The notes below the pieces were generated by a model. It did not search any database and was not told the DNA's origin. It saw nothing but the letters and a program-made list of their open reading frames with translations. From the NCBI RefSeq assembly GCF_000471625.1, contig NZ_AUSW01000011.1:1-64000 (forward strand): a stretch of DNA of 64,000 nucleotides, read 5' to 3'. The translations under genes and the position numbers were made by a program. This DNA comes from Psychrobacter aquaticus CMS 56 (GTDB lineage Bacteria; Pseudomonadota; Gammaproteobacteria; Pseudomonadales; Moraxellaceae). Within the stretch, counting starts at the first letter, position 1. Each line of letters begins with the position of its first letter. This document shows positions 1-8,908 of the stretch, one piece after another.

Positions 1-22
1 GCACCTAATTAGGTGCTTTTTT
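1..22. terminator. Palindrome with T-tract (terminator)
   Basis: A perfect 16-bp palindrome (GCACCTAATTAGGTGC) is followed by six T on the plus strand. It would stop a plus-strand transcript entering from the left; the minus strand gene ending at 50 may also use it, but the window edge hides any T-run on that side. Confidence 0.6.
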
Positions 23-49
23 ATGGTTTTACGTTTTAAAAAAAGTCGT

Positions 50-757
50 TTATTTTTGCATCCATTGACGCATTTTTTCACGCTCAGCAGGCGTTGCTTG
101 TAGCCAGATCTGCATAAATTGATCTAGTGTATTAGCAGATGAACCCATGCTCATAGTTTGATTCGTAGTAGCCACTGTACCTGCATTCGTATTACTTTGG
201 CTAGCGACAGAGGGTTGACCGAGTGCTGCAATAGCACGCTGATTCTGTAATTCAGCGTCATCGGCGCCACCAAACACCCCACCCAACGCTTTACCCAAAC
301 CTGATAGCAAGCCGCCTTGGCTGCCTGCCATTCCTTGTTGACTGGCAATCACTGTATTGTTCTGTTGCACGGCCAAAGTTGGACGTTTGGCATATTCTTT
401 GGCTGCTGTATACTCTTCTGGCTGATTCGGCATGGTGAGACGATAGGTTTGATTGTCTGCCAACTCTGCTGTCACACTCACATTTCCTGAGCGCAAATAG
501 TCATGTTCGTCACGGCGCAAGTTGTACAAACGATCATACTTAGCGGTAATGGCATGTTGCCCCGGATCAAGCGTGAATTTTTTCGTCAGTGGCTGAAAAG
601 CACTTTGCTGAACTTCTTGCCCGTTAATGGCTGTTACTTTTATATGGTCATCAACCAATAAAGTGACAGCTGCTTGCGTGAGCATAGGAACAGAAGCAGC
701 ACCAATAAGCAACGTGCTGATGGTCATTTTTTTTAGCAAAGAAACATTGGGTTTCAT
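50..757 (-). CDS. DUF2057 (YccT-like) secreted protein
   Basis: Conserved protein of unknown function that matches my recollection of the DUF2057/YccT family of exported proteins. The chosen start at 757 gives 235 residues and opens with an evident Sec signal peptide (MKPNVSLLKK, then a hydrophobic run ending in TQA). The mature part begins with a short beta-rich segment (VTLLVDDHIKVTAING) typical of the family. Later come a Gln/Asn-rich stretch, a Gly-rich segment (GGLLSGLGKALGGVFGG) and a Ser/Thr/Asn-rich linker, ending in a charged helix (TPAEREKMRQWMQK). The frame is open to 859, but that would overlap hda and put about 34 residues before the signal peptide, so 757 with GGAAT upstream is preferred. 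It lies 55 bp downstream of hda and is probably co-transcribed. Confidence 0.7.
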   Translation of the reverse strand: MKPNVSLLKKMTISTLLIGAASVPMLTQAAVTLLVDDHIKVTAINGQEVQQSAFQPLTKKFTLDPGQHAITAKYDRLYNLRRDEHDYLRSGNVSVTAELADNQTYRLTMPNQPEEYTAAKEYAKRPTLAVQQNNTVIASQQGMAGSQGGLLSGLGKALGGVFGGADDAELQNQRAIAALGQPSVASQSNTNAGTVATTNQTMSMGSSANTLDQFMQIWLQATPAEREKMRQWMQK

Positions 758-812
758 AAGTGATTCCATTAATAGTAAAGGCATTTTGGTAGAAAAATTT
801 GTGTTCTTAATG

Positions 813-1616
813 CTAAAAATCAAGTGGCATTGTATGTTGATCTTGATCGGCTGCGTCATTATCTACTTGGGTTTCTTGAGCAATGTCGGCCAGCTCTGCT
901 ACAAGGGTTTGCTCGTCAATAGTACGCAAGGCATCACTGATGACCGCTTTGGATATATTGCTACGACCAAGGTTAGAAAACATCGGCTGAATATAATTGA
1001 GCACTTCCATCATCGCCCCAATACGATGTGGCCCCTCAGTCAGCAAATGATTAATAATTCGACCATCAAATTGCCAACCACGCCTCCGTAAAATAGACTG
1101 CAACAATGCCTGACGATCCGCTTGGTTCTCACCATTAGGGACTTTAAACGTAGGTGCTTGTGCCAAGCGAGTCAGCAAATCTCTCAGTTGAAAAGGCAGA
1201 TCACCCGCAGGCTTATTTGCAGCAAACAATAACTGACGTTGCCCTTCGCGACTACGATTGATTAGATGAAATAACGCTTCTTGCCACTGGCTACTTTGCT
1301 CTAGCACTTCTAAATCGTCAATTGCAATCAGATCAAAATTCTCTAAAGAAGAGAGTACATGAACATCGGTATGAATCAGCTCATTGAGAGACAAACAGAT
1401 GGCCGACTTGTCCATTTCAATAAATGATTCACAAATAGCAGATAGTAAATGAGACTTGCCAGTGGCAGGGCTGCCAAACAAATATAACTGACCAATTAAG
1501 CCAACATGTAGTTGTCGTACTGCATCAATAATCGACATCCAACCAGGACCTGCAAAGTCGCTTAAACTTGCATCATGCTTAATGTCCAGATTGAGACTTA
1601 GCTGTGCTTCTGCCAT
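813..1616 (-). CDS. hda: DnaA-related replication regulator Hda
   Basis: Hda stimulates hydrolysis of DnaA-bound ATP together with the DNA-loaded beta clamp, and so restrains re-initiation of replication. The 267-residue protein has a clamp-binding motif QLSLNL at residues 5-10, a Walker A loop GSPATGKS at about 48-55 and a Walker B LIAIDDLE around residue 100. It lacks the DNA-binding domain IV of DnaA, as Hda does. Length is slightly above the roughly 233 residues of the E. coli protein because of an acidic C-terminal tail (AQETQVDNDAADQDQ). The gene lies downstream of a PerM-family permease, an order I know from Moraxellaceae. Identification is confident from the clamp motif plus the DnaA-type AAA fold. 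Confidence 0.9.
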   Translation of the reverse strand: MAEAQLSLNLDIKHDASLSDFAGPGWMSIIDAVRQLHVGLIGQLYLFGSPATGKSHLLSAICESFIEMDKSAICLSLNELIHTDVHVLSSLENFDLIAIDDLEVLEQSSQWQEALFHLINRSREGQRQLLFAANKPAGDLPFQLRDLLTRLAQAPTFKVPNGENQADRQALLQSILRRRGWQFDGRIINHLLTEGPHRIGAMMEVLNYIQPMFSNLGRSNISKAVISDALRTIDEQTLVAELADIAQETQVDNDAADQDQHTMPLDF

Positions 1617-1948
1617 GAATCGTCAACTCGTGTTGCGTAATGCAATCTAAAAAAGGATACACCATTAATAACTTGCTTTGAACGGCTTTTATAATTTTGA
1701 ATAAAGACTTGGTACGTTAATATGTCGTCTTTTTTACCACCAATAAAACGAAAAATTGCGTAATCAAAACAGACCTGATTAAGAATTCATTTATTAATGG
1801 CTGACGCTAGCAATACTCTGCCTATATATAACATATTTACAAAATGACTGACAAGTCTTTTACTTCTTAACCGCACCCAGTCTCCTTTTCTCTACTTCAC
1901 CAATCCCAGTCTACATTTCACTATCTTATTGATTTAACAATAAATCAC
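1617..1948. other. Intergenic region upstream of hda, no gene
   Basis: A 332-bp A+T-rich gap between hda and the permease gene, both on the minus strand. It should hold the hda promoter. I see no convincing ORF, repeat or terminator hairpin. Confidence 0.5.
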
Positions 1949-3055
1949 TTAATTTTTTTCAAACAGAACCAATTGTTTACGGCCTTTGTAAAAATCCGTT
2001 GAGCGGTAATACTGATATAAATGACGGAATAATACATTAAGAACGGCAGATACAGGCAGCGCAATCAGCATACCAACGAAACCTAATAAACTTGCACCCG
2101 CTAATACCGCAAAGATAACCCACAGCGGCGATAGACCAATCTTATCGCCTAATAACAATGGCTGTAGGACATACCCTTCTGCGGCTTGTCCGACTAAAAA
2201 TGCCCCAACGATCAATGACAGATACGTCCAATTCAAGCCAAACTGAAATAAGCACGCAATGATGGCGGCGATAAAACCAATACCAAACCCTAAATAAGGA
2301 ACAAAGCTTGCGATACCAGCAACCATACCAATGATAAGTCCAAGCTCAAGTCCGATGAGCTGCAACTGTATCGCGTAAATTGCCCCTAATAACACCATTA
2401 CCAATAACTGACCTTTGATAAAAGCCATCAGCGCACGGTCACATTCTTGGGCGATATTGACGACTTGTTTACAATAAGAAGCCGGAAGCGCCATCTTCCA
2501 TGTGTGCAACCGCTGATCCCAATTGAATAAAAAATAAAAGGTCAAAATCGGTACCAACACAATCAGTCCTGCACTATTGATAAAATTCATACTCGAAGCA
2601 ATGATTTGGCTCATCATGGTGCTGGCATCTGCAAACTTATAATTTGTTTGCATGTAATCCATCAATGTATCAGAGAATTCTTTGGACTCTAGTTGCGGCA
2701 GACGAATACGGCTGTTATTGATGAACCACTCACGTACCACTTGATTGTACCAATTTAAAACTTTAGGCAAATATTCCCATGCTGCTTGCAACTGATGCCA
2801 CAATGTCGGTATCAACCACCAAAGTAGCAGCGCCATTCCTAAAGTAATGGTCGAGTAAACAATGATAATCGCCACCCAACGCTTGAGGTGTCTCGACAAG
2901 CGCTTGACCAGCGGATTGAATAAATAAGCGAGTACGAAAGCAAAGACAAACGGTACAATCACTGGTAGCATCAAATACAATAGAAAAACAGCCACCACTA
3001 TCCCAACGACAATAAATAAGCGCCGAAAAAAGGGATCTATTGATTGGTTTGTCAT
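1949..3055 (-). CDS. AI-2E/PerM-family inner-membrane permease
   Basis: A 368-residue polytopic membrane protein of the AI-2E transporter/PerM family (COG0628). Visible features are an N-terminal pair of hydrophobic helices (about residues 12-50), a third near 60-85, a soluble segment rich in amphipathic helices (about 85-150) and a C-terminal group of four or five helices with the family-like stretches LVPILTFYFLFNWD, GIASFVPYLGFGIG and GLSPLWVIFAVLAGASLLGFVGMLIA split by short loops. The substrate cannot be told: the family name comes from E. coli TqsA, and many members do other work such as ion efflux. The start is supported by AGGA 9 nt upstream of the ATG. It is divergent from purM and lies upstream of hda on the same strand. 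Confidence 0.85.
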   Translation of the reverse strand: MTNQSIDPFFRRLFIVVGIVVAVFLLYLMLPVIVPFVFAFVLAYLFNPLVKRLSRHLKRWVAIIIVYSTITLGMALLLWWLIPTLWHQLQAAWEYLPKVLNWYNQVVREWFINNSRIRLPQLESKEFSDTLMDYMQTNYKFADASTMMSQIIASSMNFINSAGLIVLVPILTFYFLFNWDQRLHTWKMALPASYCKQVVNIAQECDRALMAFIKGQLLVMVLLGAIYAIQLQLIGLELGLIIGMVAGIASFVPYLGFGIGFIAAIIACLFQFGLNWTYLSLIVGAFLVGQAAEGYVLQPLLLGDKIGLSPLWVIFAVLAGASLLGFVGMLIALPVSAVLNVLFRHLYQYYRSTDFYKGRKQLVLFEKN

Positions 3056-3416
3056 GATAAGAAATCCTGTGAGTAGGCTAATTTAAGACAGTACCGTGAT
3101 TAAGGTTCACGTGTTTTGCTGGGCCATAACATCACGATAATGAATAGGGCGTGTCTTCATTTTGAAAATGGTCATAAAAACGAGATAAATTTAGCGTTCT
3201 ATTATCGCAGAGTCCAACAAAAAATCAGTCATTTTTTGTTTCTTGACTCATTCTTGATGACTTGTAGCAAATCCTAGTGAAATATCGGCCAAATATCGGC
3301 AAGTTGCTTTGCGAGTGTGGGTCATTTTTGGGTATAATGCGCGCACTATCTGCAGAATTAACACGACCAACTCGCTTTTCTACTGACTGACCTTCATTCC
3401 CTATAAAATTTGTGAG
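3056..3416. other. Divergent promoter region permease/purM
   Basis: A 361-bp gap between divergent genes. Besides the purM promoter described separately I see no ORF and no repeat of the families found elsewhere in the window. Confidence 0.5.
3309..3338 (+). promoter_or_regulatory. Putative sigma70 promoter of purM-purN
   Basis: TTGCGA at 3309-3314 and a perfect TATAAT at 3333-3338 are separated by 18 bp. The predicted start lies about 70 bp before the purM ATG. No PurR-like operator was evident. Confidence 0.6.
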
Positions 3417-4472
3417 ATGACCATGAGCAACAAGCCTTCTTTAAGCTACAAAGATGCTGGCGTTGATATTGATGCTGGCGATGCGCTGGTTCAACGTATT
3501 AAATCAGTGGCAAAAGCCACCTCTCGTCCTGAGGTTGTGGGCGGACTTGGCGGCTTTGGCGCGCTTTGTCGCATTCCAACTGGTTACACCTCTCCTTTAT
3601 TGGTTTCAGGTACAGACGGCGTCGGTACTAAGCTAAAACTGGCTTTACAACTGAATCGTCATGACACTATCGGTATTGATTTGGTCGCTATGTGCGTCAA
3701 TGACCTATTGGTTTGCGGTGCAGAGCCATTATTCTTCTTAGATTATTATGCAACTGGTAAACTCGATATCGACACTGCGGCTACTGTCGTCACTGGTATT
3801 GGCGAAGGCTGTAAGCTTGCAAATTGCGCGCTTATCGGTGGCGAAACTGCTGAGATGCCAGGTATGTACCAAGATGAGGATTACGACTTGGCTGGATTCT
3901 GTGTGGGCGTGGTCGAAGAGGCCGAAGTCATCACAGGCGAAAATGTCGCTGAAGGTGATGTATTGATTGCGCTTGCCTCAAGTGGCGCTCATTCTAATGG
4001 TTATTCATTGGTTCGCAAAGTCATCGAAGTCAGCGGTGTTGATATCACTAGCAGCGATAAGCAACTAGATGGCCAACCGATTCAAGACGCCCTGATGGCG
4101 CCTACTCGCATTTATGTAAAAGCCATTAAAGCCTTGCAAGATACGCTTGGCAGTGCAGCGTTACATGCAATGTCACACATCACAGGTGGCGGCTTGACCG
4201 ACAACCTACCTCGTGTGCTACCAGAGAGCTTGGCTGCTAGTATCGATACTAACAGCTGGCAGTTTTCAGAGCTGTTCACTTGGCTACAAACGCAAGGTAA
4301 TATCGAGCAAAGTGAGATGTATCGCACCTTTAACTGTGGCGTCGGGTTTGTCATTGTTGTCCCTAAAGATAAAGCAGAAGCAGCAATCAAGACGTTAAAC
4401 GATGCTGGTGAAACCGCATGGCAGTTGGGCGAAATGGTCACGCGCGACACAGATGCAGTGGTATACCGTTAA
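3417..4472 (+). CDS. purM: Phosphoribosylformylglycinamidine cyclo-ligase
   Basis: PurM (AIR synthetase) closes the imidazole ring in step five of de novo purine synthesis, turning FGAM and ATP into AIR. The 351 residues are close to the 345 of E. coli. The sequence begins with the family N-terminus [16 protein letters not shown], followed by the nucleotide-binding segments [26 protein letters not shown] and [17 protein letters not shown]. Near the C-terminus come [16 protein letters not shown] and the ending region [11 protein letters not shown] second ATG two codons downstream (3423) could be the true start. It is cytoplasmic and forms an overlapping operon with purN. Confidence 0.97.
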   Translation: MTMSNKPSLSYKDAGVDIDAGDALVQRIKSVAKATSRPEVVGGLGGFGALCRIPTGYTSPLLVSGTDGVGTKLKLALQLNRHDTIGIDLVAMCVNDLLVCGAEPLFFLDYYATGKLDIDTAATVVTGIGEGCKLANCALIGGETAEMPGMYQDEDYDLAGFCVGVVEEAEVITGENVAEGDVLIALASSGAHSNGYSLVRKVIEVSGVDITSSDKQLDGQPIQDALMAPTRIYVKAIKALQDTLGSAALHAMSHITGGGLTDNLPRVLPESLAASIDTNSWQFSELFTWLQTQGNIEQSEMYRTFNCGVGFVIVVPKDKAEAAIKTLNDAGETAWQLGEMVTRDTDAVVYR

Positions 4473-5179
4473 TGTCGATTAATACTGCATCGGTTAATCC
4501 TACTGACCATATTACCAAACCCTTAAGAGTGGTTGTTTTGGTATCGGGTAGTGGCAGCAATCTGCAAGTGTTAATCGATGCGATGCAAGCAGGCGAGCTG
4601 CCGATTGAGATCGTAGGTGTCATTAGCAACCGTGATGACGCTTATGCCATCACACGTGCCAATGACGCTGCTATCCCTGTAGCCATATTGTCACACGTGG
4701 CAAACGGCAAACGTATGGGCATTCAGACCTTTGAGAAGCATGCCAGCGATCAGCTGAAAGCATGGCAACCAGACCTCATTGTCCTGGCTGGTTTTATGCG
4801 GGTATTGAGCGCCGCCTTTATCGATAACGCGCCAGCACCAATGATTAATTTGCATCCCTCTCTGCTACCAGCTTATAAAGGTCTTGATACCCATCAACGT
4901 GCTATACAAGCAGGTGAGCGGCATCATGGCTGTAGTATTCATGTGGTTACCGCTGAGCTTGATGCTGGAACTGTCTTGACCCAAGCCTTGCTAGAAGTCA
5001 CTCAAAAAGATACAACAGATGGTCTACAAGCACGCGTGCAAAAGCTTGAGCATCAGCTGCTGCCTTGGACCGTTGCATTGTTAGCAAAAGGCGTGCTTTC
5101 GTTGAATCACGATCAAACACACAATCCACAAAGTACTTTTTTGCCGACTTTGCCTTTGAAGCTGTATTTAGACAGTTAG
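4472..5179 (+). CDS. purN: Phosphoribosylglycinamide formyltransferase
   Basis: PurN transfers a formyl group from 10-formyl-THF to GAR, the third step of purine synthesis. The ATG shares one base with the purM stop (TAATG), so translation is probably coupled; the frame extends further upstream inside purM but that extension is not PurN-like. The 235 residues include the phosphate-binding loop VLVSGSGSNLQ, the catalytic block INLHPSLLPAYKG (Asn and His) and the Asp-containing ELDAGTVL. A 20-residue N-terminal extension and a short C-terminal tail make it longer than the 212-residue E. coli protein. A rho-independent terminator follows. Confidence 0.96.
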   Translation: MSINTASVNPTDHITKPLRVVVLVSGSGSNLQVLIDAMQAGELPIEIVGVISNRDDAYAITRANDAAIPVAILSHVANGKRMGIQTFEKHASDQLKAWQPDLIVLAGFMRVLSAAFIDNAPAPMINLHPSLLPAYKGLDTHQRAIQAGERHHGCSIHVVTAELDAGTVLTQALLEVTQKDTTDGLQARVQKLEHQLLPWTVALLAKGVLSLNHDQTHNPQSTFLPTLPLKLYLDS

Positions 5180-5264
5180 AACGTGTCCTTATTTGACAGC
5201 ATTTAACAGCAAAAATCGTTACGAATCACAAAATCCCCTCGTTGCTGAAAAATCATTAACCATA

Positions 5265-5303
5265 AAAAAGCCCCATCACTCACTATTGAATGATGGGGCT
5301 TTT
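5265..5303 (+). terminator. Terminator of purMN (probably bidirectional)
   Basis: Hairpin with stem AGCCCCATCA/TGATGGGGCT, flanked by an A-run before and TTTT after. It lies between convergent purN and the dehydrogenase gene. Confidence 0.8.
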
Positions 5304-5352
5304 CGGTATTTATTATAAATAAACGCTTAGAATTTCTTAACAATAAAGCGTC

Positions 5353-5459
5353 TATAGTCGAGGCAGTTTAAAGTGGGTACAAGGCAACCGAGTGCAGGTA
5401 GTACCGTTGTACAGCAAGCAAGGTTAACACCGTACCCATTTATAAATGCTTTGACTATA
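5353..5459. repeat. 107-bp structured repeat, family A copy 1
   Basis: The element begins TATAGTC and ends GACTATA (7-bp terminal inverted repeat). It holds an inner pair GGGTAC/GTACCC and a small GTACcgttGTAC hairpin followed by ACAGCAAGCAAGG. A second copy of exactly the same length lies at 19768-19874. It sits between convergent purN and the dehydrogenase gene, just past the terminator, and has no ORF. Confidence 0.85.
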
Positions 5460-5466
5460 AATACTA

Positions 5467-6846
5467 TTAGCCATTGTGGACATGTAGACCTTTGATATTA
5501 ACAAACTCTTTAATACCAAAACCACCATGCTCACGACCATGACCTGAGTTTTTCACTCCACCGAATGGCAGTGCTGGATTTGCAAGGCCATAACCATTGA
5601 TATAAACCATACCAGTATCAAACTCTTCACGCGCTAAGCGAATGGCTTTTTCTTCGTCTTTGGAGAAGATAGCGCCACCTAAACCATAACGGCTGTCATT
5701 AGCAATACGCAATGCGTCATCTTGATCTTTCGCACGTATTAAAGCGGCGACTGGCCCAAACAATTCATCGTCATAAGCAGGCTGACCTTTTTCGACATTT
5801 TCCAAAATAGTCGCTGGATAGAAGCTGCCTTTGCCTTCTGGTAGCTTACCACCAACTGCAATGGTAGCACCCTTACTGATGCTTTCTTCTACTTGCTCAT
5901 GTAACTTTTCTTGCAAATCCTTGCGCGCCAATGGACCCAAAGCAGAACTTTCAGCCATTGGATCGCCTGATTTTGCATTTTCGAATTTTTCGATAATACG
6001 CTTACGGAAATCCTCATATATGCTATCAACGACGATGAAACGTTTCGCTGCAACGCAAGTTTCGCCATTATTGACGAGACGCGCTTGGGTACAGGTTTCT
6101 ACTGCTAGCTCTAAATCGGCATCTTCTAAAACGATGAAGGCATCGTTTGAACCCAATTCTAAAACCGCTTTTTTGATTGCTTTTGCAGCTTGCTGTCCCA
6201 CAATACTACCCGCACCATCACTACCTGTAAGCGTGATACCACGTACTTTATCATGAGCGATTAATTTTTCTGATTGATCATGATCGATTAAAATCGTACG
6301 GAAAAGATCGTTTGGCAAATCAGATTCATGAAATATTTTTTCAATCAATAGACCCGAACCCGTCACGTTTGCTGCATGCTTGAGCAAAACGCTATTGCCA
6401 GCCATCAAGTTGGCAATGGTATAACGGAATACTTGATACGCTGGGAAATTCCAAGGTTGCATACCATAAATGACGCCGATAGGCTGATAGGTAACGATAC
6501 CTTTTTTCATGCCTTCAATGTCACGCTCATCATCTGCTAACGCGGCGATACCTTTTTCCGCGGTGTAATCGCAAATGGCTTTACACAAGTCTATTTCTTG
6601 CAGACTTTGGCTATAGAGCTTACCGCGCTCTTCCGTCATTAGCTTAGACAGCTCTTCTTTGTATTTCATCAACGTCTCACCAATAGAGGTGATGACTTTT
6701 GCACGCTCTTCATGGCTGGTCTTACGCCATTCTAAGAATGCTTGATGTGAGGCATCAACAATACTGTTGACCTCATCAGTGCTCATATAGTTATATTCTT
6801 TAATATCTTCGCCCGTTGCTGGGTTTACGGTAATAATATCTGCCAT
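5467..6846 (-). CDS. Succinate-semialdehyde-type aldehyde dehydrogenase
   Basis: NAD(P)-dependent aldehyde dehydrogenase of the subgroup typified by E. coli Sad/GabD, which oxidises succinate semialdehyde to succinate at the end of 4-aminobutyrate breakdown. The 459-residue protein has the catalytic Cys in NNGETCVAAKRF, the general-base Glu in VLELGSNDAFIV and the cofactor loop TGSDGAGS. The opening NPATGEDI is also typical. The ELGSND version replaces the usual ELGG motif. No gabT or transporter lies next to it, so the physiological substrate is inferred only. The start is supported by AAGGAC upstream. It is transcribed alone, downstream of the LysR gene and its terminator. Confidence 0.85.
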   Translation of the reverse strand: MADIITVNPATGEDIKEYNYMSTDEVNSIVDASHQAFLEWRKTSHEERAKVITSIGETLMKYKEELSKLMTEERGKLYSQSLQEIDLCKAICDYTAEKGIAALADDERDIEGMKKGIVTYQPIGVIYGMQPWNFPAYQVFRYTIANLMAGNSVLLKHAANVTGSGLLIEKIFHESDLPNDLFRTILIDHDQSEKLIAHDKVRGITLTGSDGAGSIVGQQAAKAIKKAVLELGSNDAFIVLEDADLELAVETCTQARLVNNGETCVAAKRFIVVDSIYEDFRKRIIEKFENAKSGDPMAESSALGPLARKDLQEKLHEQVEESISKGATIAVGGKLPEGKGSFYPATILENVEKGQPAYDDELFGPVAALIRAKDQDDALRIANDSRYGLGGAIFSKDEEKAIRLAREEFDTGMVYINGYGLANPALPFGGVKNSGHGREHGGFGIKEFVNIKGLHVHNG

Positions 6847-7165
6847 GATGATTGTCCTTATTTATTGGAATATTTTATTGGTTTAACATTTTATAATTTA
6901 GAAAATTCATATCGTTAGGGCTTGGATTGTCATACTCTATTAGTATTTTTTAAATTTAAATAATAGCTTATAGCTTAACAATAGACCTCCTAATTCTCTT
7001 TTTTCTTAATGTCCATTGATAATAACAAAATACCCAGTGAGTAGTTTTACAAGTTATGAAGAAGTGTGCGTAAGATGTTAAGAATGTGACTGTCTTAGTG
7101 AATAAACCTAAATTTTAGGCAAGAAATGTCAACAGATTAAACGCTTTATAGAATGTACAAATAAA
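6847..7165. other. Intergenic region, likely dehydrogenase promoter
   Basis: About 320 bp of A+T-rich DNA before the dehydrogenase gene, ending at the terminator of the LysR gene. I see no ORF or repeat. Confidence 0.4.
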
Positions 7166-7190
7166 AAACCAGCCATAAGGCTGGTTTAAT
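7166..7190 (-). terminator. Terminator of the LysR gene
   Basis: Hairpin AAACCAGCC-ataa-GGCTGGTTT with A-rich DNA on its left (a T-run on the minus strand), 74 bp past the LysR stop. Confidence 0.75.
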
Positions 7191-7263
7191 AAATAGTGGG
7201 TATATTATCGAGAGATAGGTCACTCAAAAATTGTCATCGAACGTTTCAGAAAATAGATGACCA

Positions 7264-8253
7264 TCAAAATAAATGGTTCGTCACCGGAATTTCTTGCGGT
7301 GGATTCTCTTCTTCATCAACAATTTGACGTGCCACATGCATGATGAGCTGGCGTAACCATCGATGTGCTGGATGGTGCTGTAGTAAAGGTGACCATGCCA
7401 TAGTTAGCTCAAACTCAGGGATAAAAAATGGTGGTTCTTCCATCTTAATGCTGTCATTGTTGGCCTGCATTTTTGCCACACGAGTGGGCAAGGTCGCAAT
7501 CAAATCTTTGTTAGCAGCTAGCATGGCTGGCATTTGATAATGGCGGGTAAAGACACTGATTTGGCGCTTTTGCCCCAAACGCTGGAGTGCCTGATCGATA
7601 GAACCCAAGCCACCAGATTTTTCTGGATTCACCCCAAATCCCACGCCCATACCCGTTTTAGAAACCCAAACGTGCTGAGCTTTCAGATAGTTTTTTAAAT
7701 TAAAACGGTTGGCATAAGGGCTTTCTGAAGATAACAAACAACTAAAAGTATCACGCCATACCAGTACTTGGTGGAAACTCTGGGGTATCTCATTAAAGCG
7801 GTTAATCGCCAAATCAACACGCCCCTGCTCCATATCGCGATAGGAGACGTCGGATGGTGTCAAAAAATCCAGAATGACATTAGGCGCTTCAGAACGTAAC
7901 GCCTTGACCAATTTAGGCACTAAAGTCGCTTCTGCATAGTCTGACGTCATAATACGAAAAACACGCGAGGTACTATAAGGACGAAACTCTGTGCGCGGCT
8001 CTAATACTTGCGTCAAATCAGCCAATATCTCACGGATACGAGGCTGTAGTTCTAAAGCGCGCTCAGTCGGTGTCATACCTTCAGAGGAACGTACAAGCAA
8101 TGGATCATTAAAGAGTTTACGTAGACGACGCAAAATATTACTCATTGCAGGTTGGGTAATGCCAAGCTGCTCGGCTGCACGAGTGACGTTTTTTTCTCGT
8201 AGCAGCACATCTAAATGTACCAATAAATTTAAATCTACCCGCTGCAAATTCAT
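7264..8253 (-). CDS. LysR-family transcriptional regulator
   Basis: A 329-residue LysR-type regulator. The N-terminal winged helix-turn-helix is clear (about residues 5-65: LNLLVHLDVLLREKNVTRAA, then LGITQPAMSNILRRLRKLF and DPLLVRS). It is followed by the linker helix and a substrate-binding domain starting near RVFRIMTSDYAEATLVP. The overall pattern (DLNLL...AAEQLGITQPAMS) resembles the NodD/LeuO-like branch. It is divergent from aceA across 655 bp, so isocitrate lyase or the gene itself are plausible targets; this is inference from position. The effector is unknown. The downstream terminator makes it a single-gene unit. Confidence 0.9.
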   Translation of the reverse strand: MNLQRVDLNLLVHLDVLLREKNVTRAAEQLGITQPAMSNILRRLRKLFNDPLLVRSSEGMTPTERALELQPRIREILADLTQVLEPRTEFRPYSTSRVFRIMTSDYAEATLVPKLVKALRSEAPNVILDFLTPSDVSYRDMEQGRVDLAINRFNEIPQSFHQVLVWRDTFSCLLSSESPYANRFNLKNYLKAQHVWVSKTGMGVGFGVNPEKSGGLGSIDQALQRLGQKRQISVFTRHYQMPAMLAANKDLIATLPTRVAKMQANNDSIKMEEPPFFIPEFELTMAWSPLLQHHPAHRWLRQLIMHVARQIVDEEENPPQEIPVTNHLF

Positions 8254-8908
8254 ATATGTATTTCTCTTGGCGTTTGAATAAATACCATTATAGGCGTGGT
8301 ATTTTTAGTACTGTTTTAATAATTTATAGTCTACCACAGCATGGTTTTGTTGTTTTTTATCCGAATTAATGCGATTTCCGTCAGTTATAACTCAATATAC
8401 CCAACGTAAGATACTGTTATATATATACTATAACCAATGAAAATACTAAAGATAACTATCATAAATTAGATAAATCTTAGTAAGGCAGTTATAGTTAGTT
8501 TAACAAAGGATTTGCGATACAGACAATAAATCCGATTTTTATAAGCCAGTTACTGTCTAAAAAATACTATAACCACATAGTAAATTAGCAGTTTATATCG
8601 GCAGCAAAACAATACCAAGTGAATGTATTATTGTAACACCTCTTGTTGCCAATTATGACACGACTGCCTATTAAATACTCAAACGCCTTAGAGATACGTA
8701 CACGAGCTGAGTAACTATTTATAGATCAGCAACTATTTGTCAACTGATGAGTTCAGCAATCTCCTTGTATTAATGCACAGGTTTGTTTAGGGTAAAGAAG
8801 ACCTTTGTAAGATGGCGATAGCATTGATACAAAACTTACTAGCATCACAAAATTATTATTTTAACACTTAATTTATTGATTTTTCACACCCCACCAAGGA
8901 GACTATAG
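8254..8908. other. 655-bp divergent regulatory region LysR/aceA
   Basis: An unusually long A+T-rich gap between the LysR gene and aceA, with no supported ORF. It carries the imperfect palindrome at 8416-8434 and a related GTTATAGTTAG stretch about 60 bp further on (near 8487). The aceA ribosome-binding site is AAGGAG just before 8909. The length fits a regulated promoter region. Confidence 0.5.
8416..8434. promoter_or_regulatory. Palindrome, candidate LysR operator
   Basis: GTTATA-7 bp-TATAAC, an interrupted palindrome in the size range of LysR-type boxes (T-N11-A), between the divergent regulator and aceA. The A+T richness of the region means it could occur by chance. Confidence 0.3.

Noticed and set aside
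627..1091. Long plus-strand frame over the start of the DUF2057 gene and the end of hda
   Set aside because: It overlaps two well-supported minus-strand genes, has no ribosome-binding site and no recognisable protein features.
1949..3055. Calling the permease an autoinducer-2 exporter
   Set aside because: The family name rests on one member; nothing in this sequence or its neighbours indicates AI-2 as substrate.
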